Of a stretch of 64,000 nucleotides of DNA, positions 17,290 through 27,264 are shown one piece after another. The stretch is taken from contig CAVQBP010000003.1 in the NCBI GenBank assembly GCA_963710745.1, positions 1 through 64,000 on the forward strand, read 5' to 3'. This DNA comes from CAVQBP01 sp963710745 (GTDB lineage Bacteria; Bacteroidota; Ignavibacteria; Ignavibacteriales; Ignavibacteriaceae). A program made the translations under genes and the position numbers. Every line of letters starts with the position of its first letter. Within the stretch, counting starts at the first letter, position 1. A model generated the notes under the pieces. The model had not been told where the DNA came from, ran no database searches, and saw only the letters and a list, made by a program, of their open reading frames with translations.

Positions 17290-18132
17290 ATGAATTGCCA
17301 AATCACAGTTTCTTTTTTATCGAAATCAACATTAGTAAATAGTATACTACTGATTTTCTTTTTTACTATTTTTAGCTCTATGATTACAGCCCAGGATAAT
17401 ACAGAATGGCATAATAAAAAATGCGCTGTATGCCTTACTTACGATGATGGTTTAAAGACGCAGCTTGATAATGCTGTCCCACTGCTGGATTCACTTGGTT
17501 TAAAAGCCACCTTTTATGTACCTGGTTTTTTCCCGGGATTCAGGGAGAATTTGGAAGAATGGAAATCTGCTGCTCAAAAAGGAAATGAATTAGGTAACCA
17601 TACTTTATTCCATCCCTGCCAGGGAAAAGCAATGGGCAGAGGTTGGGTAAAACCGGATTATGATCTCAGCAATTACTCTGTGCAGCGAATGGCTGATGAA
17701 ATTGAAATGGAGAATGTATTACTGCAGGCTGTTGATGGAAGAACTAAAAGAACATTTGCATATCCGTGCGGAGATATTGAAGCAGGAAATAAATCCTATG
17801 TGAGTAAAATAGAAAAAGACTTTGCAGGTGCTCGTGGTGTCCGGGGGAAAATGCAGAAAATAAACGAAATAAATTTATTTGATATTGGCTGTTATATGAT
17901 TAACGGCGAAACGGGAGATTCTCTTATCTGTTTAGTTAAAAAAGCTATGAGTAAGAATGGTCTGCTGGTATTTTTATTCCATGGTGTCGGTGGCGGACAT
18001 GATATAAATGTTTCTATAGAAGCACATAGTAAATTGCTCCATTTTCTGAAACAAAATGAAAAAGAAATCTGGATTGCACCTTTGGTTGATATTGCCGAAT
18101 ATTTAAAAGAATTTCAACAAAAAAATAGATAA
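17290..18132 (+). CDS. Secreted polysaccharide deacetylase (carbohydrate esterase 4)
   Basis: 280 residues with a signal peptide ending near residue 35 (SSMITAQ). NodB-type deacetylase core: motif 1 LTYDDG (catalytic base and metal Asp), LKATFYVPGF, motif 2 GNHTLFHPC with the two metal-binding His residues, and FAYPCGD and FLFHGVGGGH near the end. This family removes N- or O-acetyl groups from polymers such as acetylxylan, chitin or peptidoglycan; context with a secreted GH9 just downstream suggests plant wall polysaccharide. The gap of 88 bases to the next gene is compatible with cotranscription. The 273-base gap before it (17018-17289) is AT-rich with no feature seen. Confidence 0.85.
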   Translation: MNCQITVSFLSKSTLVNSILLIFFFTIFSSMITAQDNTEWHNKKCAVCLTYDDGLKTQLDNAVPLLDSLGLKATFYVPGFFPGFRENLEEWKSAAQKGNELGNHTLFHPCQGKAMGRGWVKPDYDLSNYSVQRMADEIEMENVLLQAVDGRTKRTFAYPCGDIEAGNKSYVSKIEKDFAGARGVRGKMQKINEINLFDIGCYMINGETGDSLICLVKKAMSKNGLLVFLFHGVGGGHDINVSIEAHSKLLHFLKQNEKEIWIAPLVDIAEYLKEFQQKNR

Positions 18133-18237
18133 GGCAAATCTTTGTAAAAAAAAATTAAATATTGCTTACAAAAGCAATTATCTTTTTAAATAAACAAAAA
18201 ATTTTATACAAACTAAATATTGAAAGCAGGAGAAAAA

Positions 18238-20814
18238 ATGAAAAGACTATACTCCTTTTTAAATAATTTAATAATGATTTTTCATATCCCTGTACCGGTT
18301 ATTTTTTTTACTGTGATTTTATTTAACACAGCGCTCAGCCAGGAATCCAGACTTAAAATAAACAATGAGGAATATTTTGAAACACCGGGACTTAATGTAT
18401 TGGTCTTCAGCAACAAATATAATGGTTATTTTTTTGATGAAAAGACTGCAGGTATTGAGTTAATTCATCATGGGGTAAGAACGGCTACTAACGGTGCTGT
18501 AAGATTAAGAGCTACGCCTGAACAGTGGGATCTCGTCCCGATGCTTATAGATCGTAAAGTAGATAAGGAGAATAACAGCATTGAAGTAAAACTTCAATAC
18601 GAAAAATATAATTTCGATTCCAAAATTGTGGTAACAGCAAAAGATCAAGGTGTAATGATTGATGTCTTCCTTGATAAACCTTTGCCTAAAGAATTAGAAG
18701 GTCATGCAGGTTTTAACCTTGAATTCTTGCCTTCTGCATATTTCGAAAAAACATATTTTATGGATGGAAGGCCTGGAATAATTCCGAAATATCCTGCCGG
18801 GCCTATGGTGGTTAAGCCGCTTAAAGACAGAATCCCTCAATACTTCGGTCTCTCTACTTTTGATGATAGGGGAAGAGATATTTTTGTTGATCCTCTGCCG
18901 ATAGCTGAGGGAAAAAAACTTGTTCTTGCACCAGAAGATTCAGCACAAAGAGTTGATATTACTTCTATGGATGGTGATTTAATGCTTTACGATGGTCGTA
19001 ACGTTGCACAAAACGGATGGTTCGTTGTGCGAAGTCTTATTCCTTCAAATAAGACAGGAAAAGTAGTTGAATGGTATTTAACTGCCAGCACTATTAAAAA
19101 TTGGATACGCAAACCTGTAATCGGATTTTCACAAGTTGGTTATTATCCAACACAGGAAAAGGTTGCGGTAATGGAACTTGATAAAAACGATACACCGTAT
19201 AAAACCGCAACTTTGCTTAAAGTTATGCCGGATGGAAGTTTAAAGACAGAATTTGCAGGCGATGTAAAAATATGGGGCTCATTCCTTCGTTATAACTATG
19301 CGAGATTTGATTTCTCTTCAGTCAGAGACAGCGGTTTATATATTATTCAATACGGGAATCAAAGAACGAATACTTTTCCCATAGATACCCGCGTTTATGA
19401 TAATGTATGGCATCAGACATTGGATGTTTTTCTGCCGGTACAGATGGATCATGTATTTGTAAAGGATGCATACAGAGTTTGGCACGGCGTGCCGTTCCTG
19501 GATGATGCACGGCAAGCTCCGCCAAATTTACAACTAATGGACAATAAAAGAATGGGTCCGTCAACAGATACACGCTACAAACCCGGAGAACATATAATGG
19601 GACTAAATGTAGGTGGCTGGTTCGACGCTGGTGACTTTGATGTTGAAGAGGTTTCACAGTGCCGGACAATATCAGCTCTTGCTGCTTCCTGGGAGCAATT
19701 TAAACCGGATTTAGATGAAACTTATATTAATCAAAAACATCGTTATGTCGGTATTCATGATCCTGATGGTAAACCCGACATGCTTCAGCAGATTGAACAT
19801 GGTGTTCTTCTGCAGCTCGCAATGCAAAAAGCATTCGGACGTGCTATTCCCTCAATTGAAATGCCTCATCTATATCAATATGTTCATCTCGGCGACGCTT
19901 CTACAATAACCGATAATTTAATTTATGATCCAAATCTGAAACCATTTGAAGTTAAAGGAGATTACAGCGGGAAATTCGATGACAGATGGGCAATTACCAC
20001 AAATGAACCATGGATGAATTATAGTTCGATAGCCTGTCTAGCTAATGCAAGTCGTGCTTTTAAAGGATATAATGATTCGCTTTCCTCAGAATGCATTACT
20101 GCTGCTGAGAATTCTTGGGACAGACAGCAAAAGGATACAACCAAAGGCAGTAATAACCAATTTGCAATACTCTTTGGAGCAGGTATGACAACATCTGCAG
20201 CTTTGCAGCTTTACATTTCCACAAATAATAAAAAGTATGCAGATGCATTTACTAATGCAATATGGCAGGGACTAGAAAGATTTCCGGAATTGAATATTGA
20301 AAATGCACTGATTGCAATTCCTTACTTCGGTAAAGAATACAAAGCGAAACTTGAACCTTTTATAAAAAAACTTAAGGTAGAAGATGATTCACTCCTTTTA
20401 AAAAATCCGTACGGCGTGCCGATAGGAACCAGACATTGGGGAGGCAACGAGGAAGTAGTAAGGTGGGCAATAACGAATTTCTACGCTCACAAGGAATTTC
20501 CTAACATCATCGGGCCGGAATATACCCTACGCGGGATAGATTATCTTTTTGGATGTCACCCATATTCTAATCTTTCGTTTGTTGCGGATGTGGGTACGCA
20601 CTCCAAGGAAGTTATATACGGACGTACCAGAGCGGACTTCTCAAATGTTGCCGGCGGTGTAGTACCGGGCCTGCTTATGCTGGAACCTGATTACCTTGAA
20701 AACAAAGACGACTGGCCTTTCTTTTGGGGTGAAAATGAATGCGTAATAGATATTGCTGCATCATACATATTTCTTTCTAATGCTGTAAATGCTCTTTTAA
20801 AAGGTAATATTTAA
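18238..20814 (+). CDS. Secreted glycoside hydrolase family 9 protein with large N-terminal region
   Basis: Endo- or exo-acting beta-glucanase family that inverts configuration. Start set at ATG 18238, preceded by AGGAG, rather than TTG 18220. 858 residues: signal peptide to about 35 (NTALSQ), an extra N-terminal domain of about 270 residues, an Ig-like domain (about 295-385; FSQVGYYPTQEKVAVMEL is the typical entry to CelD-N), then the (alpha/alpha)6 barrel. The GH9 signature with the catalytic Asp pair is GGWFDAGDFDVEE (about 459-470), the His-containing motif is GCHPYSNLSFV, and the acid Glu lies in WGENECVIDIA (about 832). The second GH9 gene at 41085 lacks the long N-terminal part. It follows a CE4 deacetylase; the substrate could include acetylated glucans. 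It is followed by a terminator. Confidence 0.88.
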   Translation: MKRLYSFLNNLIMIFHIPVPVIFFTVILFNTALSQESRLKINNEEYFETPGLNVLVFSNKYNGYFFDEKTAGIELIHHGVRTATNGAVRLRATPEQWDLVPMLIDRKVDKENNSIEVKLQYEKYNFDSKIVVTAKDQGVMIDVFLDKPLPKELEGHAGFNLEFLPSAYFEKTYFMDGRPGIIPKYPAGPMVVKPLKDRIPQYFGLSTFDDRGRDIFVDPLPIAEGKKLVLAPEDSAQRVDITSMDGDLMLYDGRNVAQNGWFVVRSLIPSNKTGKVVEWYLTASTIKNWIRKPVIGFSQVGYYPTQEKVAVMELDKNDTPYKTATLLKVMPDGSLKTEFAGDVKIWGSFLRYNYARFDFSSVRDSGLYIIQYGNQRTNTFPIDTRVYDNVWHQTLDVFLPVQMDHVFVKDAYRVWHGVPFLDDARQAPPNLQLMDNKRMGPSTDTRYKPGEHIMGLNVGGWFDAGDFDVEEVSQCRTISALAASWEQFKPDLDETYINQKHRYVGIHDPDGKPDMLQQIEHGVLLQLAMQKAFGRAIPSIEMPHLYQYVHLGDASTITDNLIYDPNLKPFEVKGDYSGKFDDRWAITTNEPWMNYSSIACLANASRAFKGYNDSLSSECITAAENSWDRQQKDTTKGSNNQFAILFGAGMTTSAALQLYISTNNKKYADAFTNAIWQGLERFPELNIENALIAIPYFGKEYKAKLEPFIKKLKVEDDSLLLKNPYGVPIGTRHWGGNEEVVRWAITNFYAHKEFPNIIGPEYTLRGIDYLFGCHPYSNLSFVADVGTHSKEVIYGRTRADFSNVAGGVVPGLLMLEPDYLENKDDWPFFWGENECVIDIAASYIFLSNAVNALLKGNI

Positions 20815-20828
20815 ACGAAATCATATTT

Positions 20829-20894
20829 AGAGGCTGACTTTTAAAATTTTTTCACAGTTTATACTGATAAATTATTTTGGTCAGCCTCTTTTTT
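20829..20894 (+). terminator. Terminator between convergent GH9 and GH51 genes
   Basis: AGAGGCTGAC (20829-20838) pairs with GTCAGCCTCT (20880-20889), followed by a T run. The loop is about 41 bases. It probably ends the GH9 transcript. Confidence 0.7.
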
Positions 20895-20899
20895 ATGAA

Positions 20900-22447
20900 C
20901 TAATATAGCTCAATTGTAACTACTGATTTAGAAGGAAGATTCAAGATTAAAATATTATTCTGCAGATGAAAATTTGAGAAATCCTTGACATCAACCTTTT
21001 CCGGCTTTCCAAATTCATTGTAGTCATTCATATTGGGAGCCGTTATAACTTCTCCTTTTCCGGTACCTAGAGGTTTTGAACCTCTGAAATCAATTTCAAC
21101 ATTTCTATTATTATCGGGATCAATATTCGCAATTGAAATATGGATTTTTCCAGTGCTGTCTTTCGATGCTGAAGCACTAATACTTGGTAATTTATTGTCA
21201 TCATAAGAATAGTCCTGGCATGTAACATTTATTGGCAGTAAAGCAGCATTTTGATGTACTTTATACATTTTAAACAAATAGAAAGTAGGAGTTTTAACAA
21301 GCTGATCACCTTTTGTAAGAAGCATGGATTGGAGCACATTAATAACCTGTGCTATGTTAGCCATTTTAACTCGTCTTGCATGATTATTAAAAATATTGAG
21401 ATAAAGAGCTGCTGTAACAGCGTCGCGTAATGTATTTTGCTGATAGAGAAATCCGGGGTTTGTACCGGGTTCAACATTATACCAGTTTCCCCATTCATCG
21501 GCAATCAAACCAATTCTGTTATCAGGATCGTATTCATCCATTAATGCAATATGCCGCTCAAGTCTTTTTTCCATAACTAAAGTATTTTTCATTGTGCCGA
21601 ACCAGTCATTTTCGTTAAAATTTACAGCCGGGCCTTTATTATCCCACCCATGGGCAACAGTATAATAATGAAAAGAATAACCTTGAATTAAATTTGGATG
21701 ATTTTGAGTCTGCTTGAGAATTGTTTCAGTCCAGGCATAATCCTGATCAGTACCTCCGCTGGCAACCCGATAAAGTTTTCCTGAACGCATGAATGTTGAA
21801 AATCTTTTAAATAAATCAGAATAATATTCAGGAGTCATATTGCCCCCGCATCCCCAGCTTTCATTTCCAACAGCCCAATATTTTACATCCCAGGGCTGCT
21901 CGCGGCCGTTTTTCTTTCTTAGGTCTGTCATCGGACTTTTATTGCCGGAGTTTACATATTCAACCCAGTCAGCAGCTTCCTGTACAGTTCCGCTTCCTAC
22001 ATTTACGCAGATATACGGTTCTGCCCCAATCATGCTGCAAAAATCAAGGAACTCATGAGTACCGAAACTGTTATCTTCTGTAACTCCTCCCCAATTTGTA
22101 TTGATTATTGAAGGTCGTTGATTATGAGGACCAATCCCATCTTTCCAATGATAAGTATCTGCAAAACATCCGCCGGGCCATCGTATAACAGGAACAGAAA
22201 TTTCCTTCAAAGCTGCAACAACATCATTTCTAATACCTCTGGTATTCGGGATTGAAGAATTTTCTCCCACCCAAATTCCGCCGTAAATACAATGACCAAG
22301 GTGTTCTGCGAACTGCCCGTATATTTCCTTATTTATTTTCTGAGTTCCCAGATCGGCATTTACAATAATTTTATTCTGTGCTTCAATAATTTTGAATGAA
22401 AATATATTCAAAATAATTACAAGGATAATTAACCTGAAAGAGAGCAT
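20900..22447 (-). CDS. abfA: Secreted alpha-L-arabinofuranosidase, GH51
   Basis: Releases terminal L-arabinofuranose from arabinoxylan or arabinan with retention. 515 residues with an N-terminal signal peptide (about 1-23, IIEAQ). GH51 hallmarks: GQFAEHLGHCIYGGIWVGE, IRWPGGCFADTYHWKDGIGP, catalytic acid/base Glu196 in WAVGNESWGCGG, and nucleophile Glu318 in LIADEWGNWY. A C-terminal beta-sandwich ends the protein. Most GH51 enzymes are intracellular; the clear signal peptide indicates a secreted one. It faces the XylR-like regulator across a 443-base divergent region that holds one copy of the shared 14-bp motif, so it probably shares control with the arabinose operon. Confidence 0.93.
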   Translation of the reverse strand: MLSFRLIILVIILNIFSFKIIEAQNKIIVNADLGTQKINKEIYGQFAEHLGHCIYGGIWVGENSSIPNTRGIRNDVVAALKEISVPVIRWPGGCFADTYHWKDGIGPHNQRPSIINTNWGGVTEDNSFGTHEFLDFCSMIGAEPYICVNVGSGTVQEAADWVEYVNSGNKSPMTDLRKKNGREQPWDVKYWAVGNESWGCGGNMTPEYYSDLFKRFSTFMRSGKLYRVASGGTDQDYAWTETILKQTQNHPNLIQGYSFHYYTVAHGWDNKGPAVNFNENDWFGTMKNTLVMEKRLERHIALMDEYDPDNRIGLIADEWGNWYNVEPGTNPGFLYQQNTLRDAVTAALYLNIFNNHARRVKMANIAQVINVLQSMLLTKGDQLVKTPTFYLFKMYKVHQNAALLPINVTCQDYSYDDNKLPSISASASKDSTGKIHISIANIDPDNNRNVEIDFRGSKPLGTGKGEVITAPNMNDYNEFGKPEKVDVKDFSNFHLQNNILILNLPSKSVVTIELY

Positions 22448-22547
22448 ATTTTCCTCCTTTTAAATAGTTTTTAAACTAAAAAGATTGGTAAAGCAAGGTA
22501 TATTGCAGATTTTTTATTCAAACTTTGAAAATTCCAAAATAAAACAG

Positions 22548-22561
22548 CGCAAAATGGTTAA
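22548..22561 (+). promoter_or_regulatory. Single copy of the XylR-type motif in the abfA/regulator divergent region
   Basis: CGCAAAATGGTTAA is identical, over 14 bases, to 24106-24119 before the arabinose operon. It lies about 100 bases upstream of the minus-strand abfA start and about 330 upstream of the regulator. The rest of 22448-22890 is AT-rich with no other feature I can support. Confidence 0.45.
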
Positions 22562-22890
22562 TAATATTATTATTATTTTTTTTTCACCTTTTATTACTAT
22601 TTTCTCTTGATTAAAACGTCCAATTTAATTTAATAAAATAAATAATTAATATGAATGAATACATAAAAGGGAAAAATAAAAATTTTAAATGAGAAACGGG
22701 AAAATTAAACATATCTCCCTTCCCCTATTGGGCAGGTATTCAATTGGAATTAAAACAATCTTAATTTTTTTATCTGTTTATTTGCCGGTGAATAAAGTTA
22801 AACACAAGATTCTATTTATATGAACAAAAAATTACCGGATTTTTAAAAAATTATTTTATAATTTCATTTTAATACATTAAATATACCGCT

Positions 22891-24039
22891 ATGCATATAC
22901 CAAAAGTTATTTTAGTTGTAGAAACTTCACGAGCTTTTGGACGGAGATTACTTTTAGGTATTACCAAGTATGCCCGCCTTCATGGTCCGTGGGCTTTTTA
23001 CAGAGAACCAAGCGGATTACAATCAAGTTATCCGAAATTAATAGACTGGCATGCAGACGGTATAATCATGCGAAATGCAAAAACATCAAAGCAGCTGCTC
23101 GAATTAAATATACCTACTATATTAGTTCCCCATAATAACGAAATTTATCCTGAATTCCCTGTTGTAAAAACCGATGGGGAAAGCATTAGCAAAATGGCCG
23201 CAGATCACTTATTAGGTATGGGTCTCAAAAATTTTGCATATTGTGGCTTCGATGATTTCCCATGGTCTTTAGAAAGACAAAACTATTTTGAAAAATATAT
23301 TTCTGATAAAGGATATTTGATTTCAATATTCCATCACTCCCAAAAGCCATCAAAAAGAAAATGGGAAAACGAACAAATACTTATGGCTGACTGGTTAAAA
23401 AAACTGCCTAAACCAATCGGTGTTATGGCTTGTAATGACGACAAGGGCCAGCATGTTATCGAAGCTTGTAAAATTGCAGAACTCCGGATACCTGAAGATG
23501 TAGCAGTTATCGGTGTTGACAACGATGATCTTATTTGTGATTTATGCGATCCTCCGCTGACCAGTGTTGCTTTAAATGTTGAAAAAGCAGGGTACGAAAC
23601 AGCAAGATTACTTGATTTTATGATGAGTAATAATAAAAGTACGATAAATAAAAACATTGTTGTTAAACCAACCTATGTCAGGACAAGGCATTCGACTGAT
23701 ATTATTGCCACCGAAGACAAGGAATTAACTAAAGCAATAAGCTTCATTCGTCAGAATTTCAGGAAAGATATAAAAGTAGAAGATGTGGTTGAAGCTACTT
23801 TACTATCACGAAGAAGTTTAGAGCAGCGCTTCCGGAATAAACTGAACAGATCCATAAATTCCGAAATTAGAAGAATTAGAGTTGAACATATAAGTAAACT
23901 GCTTGTAGAAACCGATTTATCTATATCTGAAATTGCCTATGGCCTTGGTTTCAGCAGTGCTGAACATATATCCAGGTATTTTCAGAGAGAAAAAGGTAAA
24001 TGCCCGAGAGAGTTCAGAAAAGTAAAGACACCAAGATAA
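22891..24039 (+). CDS. XylR-like regulator (LacI-type sugar-binding domain plus AraC HTH)
   Basis: 382 residues. It starts directly with a periplasmic-binding-protein-like ligand domain (about 5-270: KVILVVETSRAFGRRLLLGI, LVPHNNEIYPEFPVVKTDGE, AVIGVDNDDLICDLCDPPLTSV) and ends in an AraC-type double helix-turn-helix (about 275-380; EATLLSRRSLEQRFRNKLNR, LSISEIAYGLGFSSAEHISRYF). This is the layout of E. coli XylR, an activator that binds xylose. Here the neighbouring genes are for arabinose, so the effector is more likely L-arabinose or a related pentose. It lies between abfA and the arabinose operon. Conserved 14-bp motifs upstream of the operons are the probable binding sites. Repressor or activator action is not shown by sequence. 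Confidence 0.88.
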   Translation: MHIPKVILVVETSRAFGRRLLLGITKYARLHGPWAFYREPSGLQSSYPKLIDWHADGIIMRNAKTSKQLLELNIPTILVPHNNEIYPEFPVVKTDGESISKMAADHLLGMGLKNFAYCGFDDFPWSLERQNYFEKYISDKGYLISIFHHSQKPSKRKWENEQILMADWLKKLPKPIGVMACNDDKGQHVIEACKIAELRIPEDVAVIGVDNDDLICDLCDPPLTSVALNVEKAGYETARLLDFMMSNNKSTINKNIVVKPTYVRTRHSTDIIATEDKELTKAISFIRQNFRKDIKVEDVVEATLLSRRSLEQRFRNKLNRSINSEIRRIRVEHISKLLVETDLSISEIAYGLGFSSAEHISRYFQREKGKCPREFRKVKTPR

Positions 24040-24069
24040 AAATTCCGGTGTAATATCATACCCTTTCCG

Positions 24070-24140
24070 CTTAACCATTTGACAATAGCAGCTTTTAAGA
24101 TACTACGCAAAATGGTTAAGTTTAAACGTGATATGGTGAA
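24070..24140 (+). promoter_or_regulatory. Candidate operator cluster before the arabinose operon
   Basis: An inverted pair, CTTAACCATTT (24070-24080) and AAATGGTTAAG (24110-24120), perfect over 11 bases, overlaps the direct repeat CGCAAAATGGTTAA (24106-24119) and CGTGATATGGTGAA (24127-24140), which start 21 bases apart. AraC/XylR-family activators typically bind direct half-sites at about this spacing. The cluster lies 131-201 bases upstream of the mutarotase gene at 24271. Confidence 0.6.
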
Positions 24141-24270
24141 TGTTGGCCTTATTTTATTATTTAACTTTAAAGAGAATAATAATTCTTATTTTTATTGAAC
24201 AAAACAATTTTAAGGATGTATATTATTTAAAAAAATTGTTTATCTTTCATTATTTAATAGAGGACGAAAA

Positions 24271-25404
24271 ATGATGAAAAGACATCTAAACCTGCTTTTA
24301 ATTTTTACTTCTATCCTAATATTTTTTTCATGCAATAAACAGGATCATAATATGGTGAAAAAAGAACTTTTTGGTACTCTCCAGAATGGAGAAAATATTT
24401 ATTCATATACATTGACCAATAATCATGGAATGAGTGCCACAATTATTAATTATGGTGCAACGGTTGTCAGGTTAAAAGTTCCTGATAAAAATGGAAAAAT
24501 TGAAGATGTGATTTTAGGATATGATAGCCTTTCAAGTTATGTAAAAGGAGCATCTTTTTTCGGAGGTATTGTTGGTAGATACGGAAATAGAATAGCAAAA
24601 GGCAAATTTACTCTGGATGGTAAAGAATATCAGTTGACAATTAATGACGGAGAAAATTCCTTACATGGAGGAACTGTTGGATTTAATAAGAGAGTATGGG
24701 AAGCAAAAGAAATTAATAGTCAAAATCCTGAATTGCAGCTAACCTATATTAGTCCGGATGGCGAAGAGGGATATCCTGGAACATTAACCCTTACAGTTAC
24801 ATATTCTCTTACCGATAATAATGGATTAAAGATAGATTATAAAGCCACAACAGATAGTCCCACAATCTTAAATCCTACAAATCATTGCTATTTTAATCTT
24901 TCAGGTTCACCAAACAATACCATTTTAGACGAAATGTTAATGATCAATGCTGATAAATTTACTCCTATCGATAGTACATTAATTCCTACTGGTCAGCTTG
25001 AAGACGTAGCAAACACTCCCATGGATTTCAGAACTCCCACAGAAATCGGTAAACGAATTAATGATAATTTTCAGCAGTTGAAATTTGCGGGAGGATATGA
25101 TCATAATTGGGTTCTAAATAATTATAACGGTTCGGTTCGGGAAGCAGCAACTCTGTATGATTCCACCAGCGGCATATTTCTGAAAGTCTTAACTGACCAG
25201 CCCGGCATACAATTTTATTCAGGAAATTTTTTAAATGGCAAAGACAGAGGCAAGGATGATATTTATTACAAGTTTAGAACCGGTCTCTGTTTGGAGTGTC
25301 AGCATTTTCCTGATTCACCAAATGAAAAGAATTTTCCTTCGGTAGTTTTGAGACCTGGGGAAACTTATTCACAAACTACTGTTTATGAATTTTCCGTAAA
25401 ATGA
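24271..25404 (+). CDS. galM: Aldose 1-epimerase (mutarotase), lipoprotein form
   Basis: Interconverts alpha and beta anomers of aldoses before transport or isomerisation. 377 residues. A lipoprotein signal (LIFFSCNK, Cys at about 22) puts it in the envelope. GalM motifs: ATIINYGATVVRLKVPDKNG, GGIVGRYGNRIAKGKF, NDGENSLHGG, the catalytic His in NPTNHCYFNLSG, and the Glu in LCLECQHFPDSPN near the end. It is the first gene of a seven-gene same-strand run. The role would be supplying the correct arabinose anomer to the following symporter. Confidence 0.9.
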   Translation: MMKRHLNLLLIFTSILIFFSCNKQDHNMVKKELFGTLQNGENIYSYTLTNNHGMSATIINYGATVVRLKVPDKNGKIEDVILGYDSLSSYVKGASFFGGIVGRYGNRIAKGKFTLDGKEYQLTINDGENSLHGGTVGFNKRVWEAKEINSQNPELQLTYISPDGEEGYPGTLTLTVTYSLTDNNGLKIDYKATTDSPTILNPTNHCYFNLSGSPNNTILDEMLMINADKFTPIDSTLIPTGQLEDVANTPMDFRTPTEIGKRINDNFQQLKFAGGYDHNWVLNNYNGSVREAATLYDSTSGIFLKVLTDQPGIQFYSGNFLNGKDRGKDDIYYKFRTGLCLECQHFPDSPNEKNFPSVVLRPGETYSQTTVYEFSVK

Positions 25405-25467
25405 TCTTAAATTTTTTAAAAATTATTAATTCAAAAATTCAATAGTTCATATAAAAAGGAAATAATT

Positions 25468-27219
25468 ATGTCGTCAACCTTACAACCCCTGGATTGGATA
25501 ATTATCGCAGGTTACTTTGCAATTATTTTAGGCTTAGCCTGGTGGGTTATCAAACAAAATAAAGAAACTTCCACAGACTATTTTCTGGCAGGCAGGCACT
25601 TAGGTTGGTTTATCGTCGGAGCTTCTATTTTTGCTTCTAATATTGGGTCCGAGCATTTAGTCGGATTGGCAGGTTCAGGTGCCACCGATGGCGTTGCTAT
25701 GGCACATTATGAATTACATGCGTGGTGTCTTCTGGTGCTTGGCTGGATAATGGCTCCCTTTTATATGCGTTCAAAAGTTTTTACTATGCCTGAATTTCTC
25801 GAACGAAGATTCTCATCTAGTGCCCGTACACTACTATCTTTAATTTCTTTGGTTGCATATATTCTAACAAAGATAGCTGTCGGTATATTTGCCGGAGGGA
25901 TCGTATTCAGCGTTCTTCTTCCTGATATCGGATTTTTGGGATTAAATAGTTTCTGGATCGGTTCTATTTTAGTTGTTGTATTAACCGGGTTGTATACGGT
26001 TTTAGGAGGAATGCGTGCAGTTGCATATACTGAAGCCTTACAGACGGTTATACTAATTATAGGTTCGGTTTTAGTTACAGTATTCGGTTTGCATGCATTA
26101 GGAGGCTGGGATGTACTGAAATCGACAGTTGGACCTGAAATGCTGAATCTTTGGAAGCCTCTAATACCGCATGGAGTCGAAAGTACATGGGCACCAGTTA
26201 AAGAAGCTGGTAAAATGGCCTGGTATTTTAATGACAATTATCCATGGCTTGGAATGCTTTTCGCCGCACCGATTATCGGTTTATGGTACTGGACAACTGA
26301 TCAGTATATAGTTCAAAGAGCAATAAGTGCGAAAAATATTACGGAAGCCCGCAGGGGTTCAATTGCTGCAGGTTTTCTTAAACTTTTACCCGTATTTATA
26401 TTTATCATTCCCGGAATAATTGCTTTTGCAATTGCAAAGAATGGTGTTATACCGGCAATTTCAAACCAGATGATCGATGCAAACGGACATATAATCAGAG
26501 AGAATGCCCAGGCTGCCTTTCCGCTAATGGTTGCGTATGTTCTTCCCATCGGAATAAGAGGGATTGTTGTAGCGGGGCTCTTGGCTGCACTCATGAGTTC
26601 CTTAGCCGGAGTATTTAATGCTTCGTCAACTTTGTTTACAATGGATTTTTATTCAAAAATCCGGCCTAATTCTTCACAAAAACAGTTAGTCTGGATGGGA
26701 CGCGTTGCAACTACAGTTATGGTTATCATCGGTCTCTTATGGATACCTGTTATTCAAGGAGGAAGAGGACTTTACGATTATTTACAAGGCGTACAGGCTT
26801 ATCTTGCTCCCCCTATTTTTGTCGTATTCTTCTTAGGGGTTTTTTGGAAAAGATTGAATGCAAAAGGATGCATGGCTGCTTTGATTGTTGGATTTTTAAT
26901 GGGCCTGTTCAGGCTTGCTGTTGACACTCCTGTAAAATTAATGGATACATCTTACACCCAGGGTTCTTTCCTGTGGATAGTGAATAATATCTTTTTTCAA
27001 TATTACAGTCTTTTAATATTTATTGTTAGTATAGTGGTAATGATAGTTGTAAGCTATATGACTAATGTTCCTAGCTATGAAAAATTGGAAGGATTAACTT
27101 ATTCTACTACAAGTATGGAAATGAAAAAAGAAAACAGGAGCAGCTGGTCAAGAGGTGATGCAATTGCTTCAGTCCTACTTGTTTTATGTATACTTGCTAT
27201 ATATCTCTATTTTTCCTGA
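25468..27219 (+). CDS. Sodium/solute symporter (SSS family), probable arabinose uptake
   Basis: 583 residues, about 14 membrane helices. SSS-family features: an N-terminal DWIIIAGYFAIILGLAWW helix, TSTDYFLAGRHLGWFIVGASIFASNIGSEHLVGLAG (sodium-site region and the SSS signature), and ALMSSLAGVFNASSTLFTMD in the middle. It resembles SglT-like sugar-sodium cotransporters. The position between mutarotase and araB suggests L-arabinose as substrate. The cytosolic C-terminus ends with one last helix. Operon spacing is 63 bases before and 45 after. Confidence 0.87.
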   Translation: MSSTLQPLDWIIIAGYFAIILGLAWWVIKQNKETSTDYFLAGRHLGWFIVGASIFASNIGSEHLVGLAGSGATDGVAMAHYELHAWCLLVLGWIMAPFYMRSKVFTMPEFLERRFSSSARTLLSLISLVAYILTKIAVGIFAGGIVFSVLLPDIGFLGLNSFWIGSILVVVLTGLYTVLGGMRAVAYTEALQTVILIIGSVLVTVFGLHALGGWDVLKSTVGPEMLNLWKPLIPHGVESTWAPVKEAGKMAWYFNDNYPWLGMLFAAPIIGLWYWTTDQYIVQRAISAKNITEARRGSIAAGFLKLLPVFIFIIPGIIAFAIAKNGVIPAISNQMIDANGHIIRENAQAAFPLMVAYVLPIGIRGIVVAGLLAALMSSLAGVFNASSTLFTMDFYSKIRPNSSQKQLVWMGRVATTVMVIIGLLWIPVIQGGRGLYDYLQGVQAYLAPPIFVVFFLGVFWKRLNAKGCMAALIVGFLMGLFRLAVDTPVKLMDTSYTQGSFLWIVNNIFFQYYSLLIFIVSIVVMIVVSYMTNVPSYEKLEGLTYSTTSMEMKKENRSSWSRGDAIASVLLVLCILAIYLYFS

Positions 27220-27264
27220 TAATATTATAAATAAATTATCATAACTTTTAGAGAGATAAAATTA

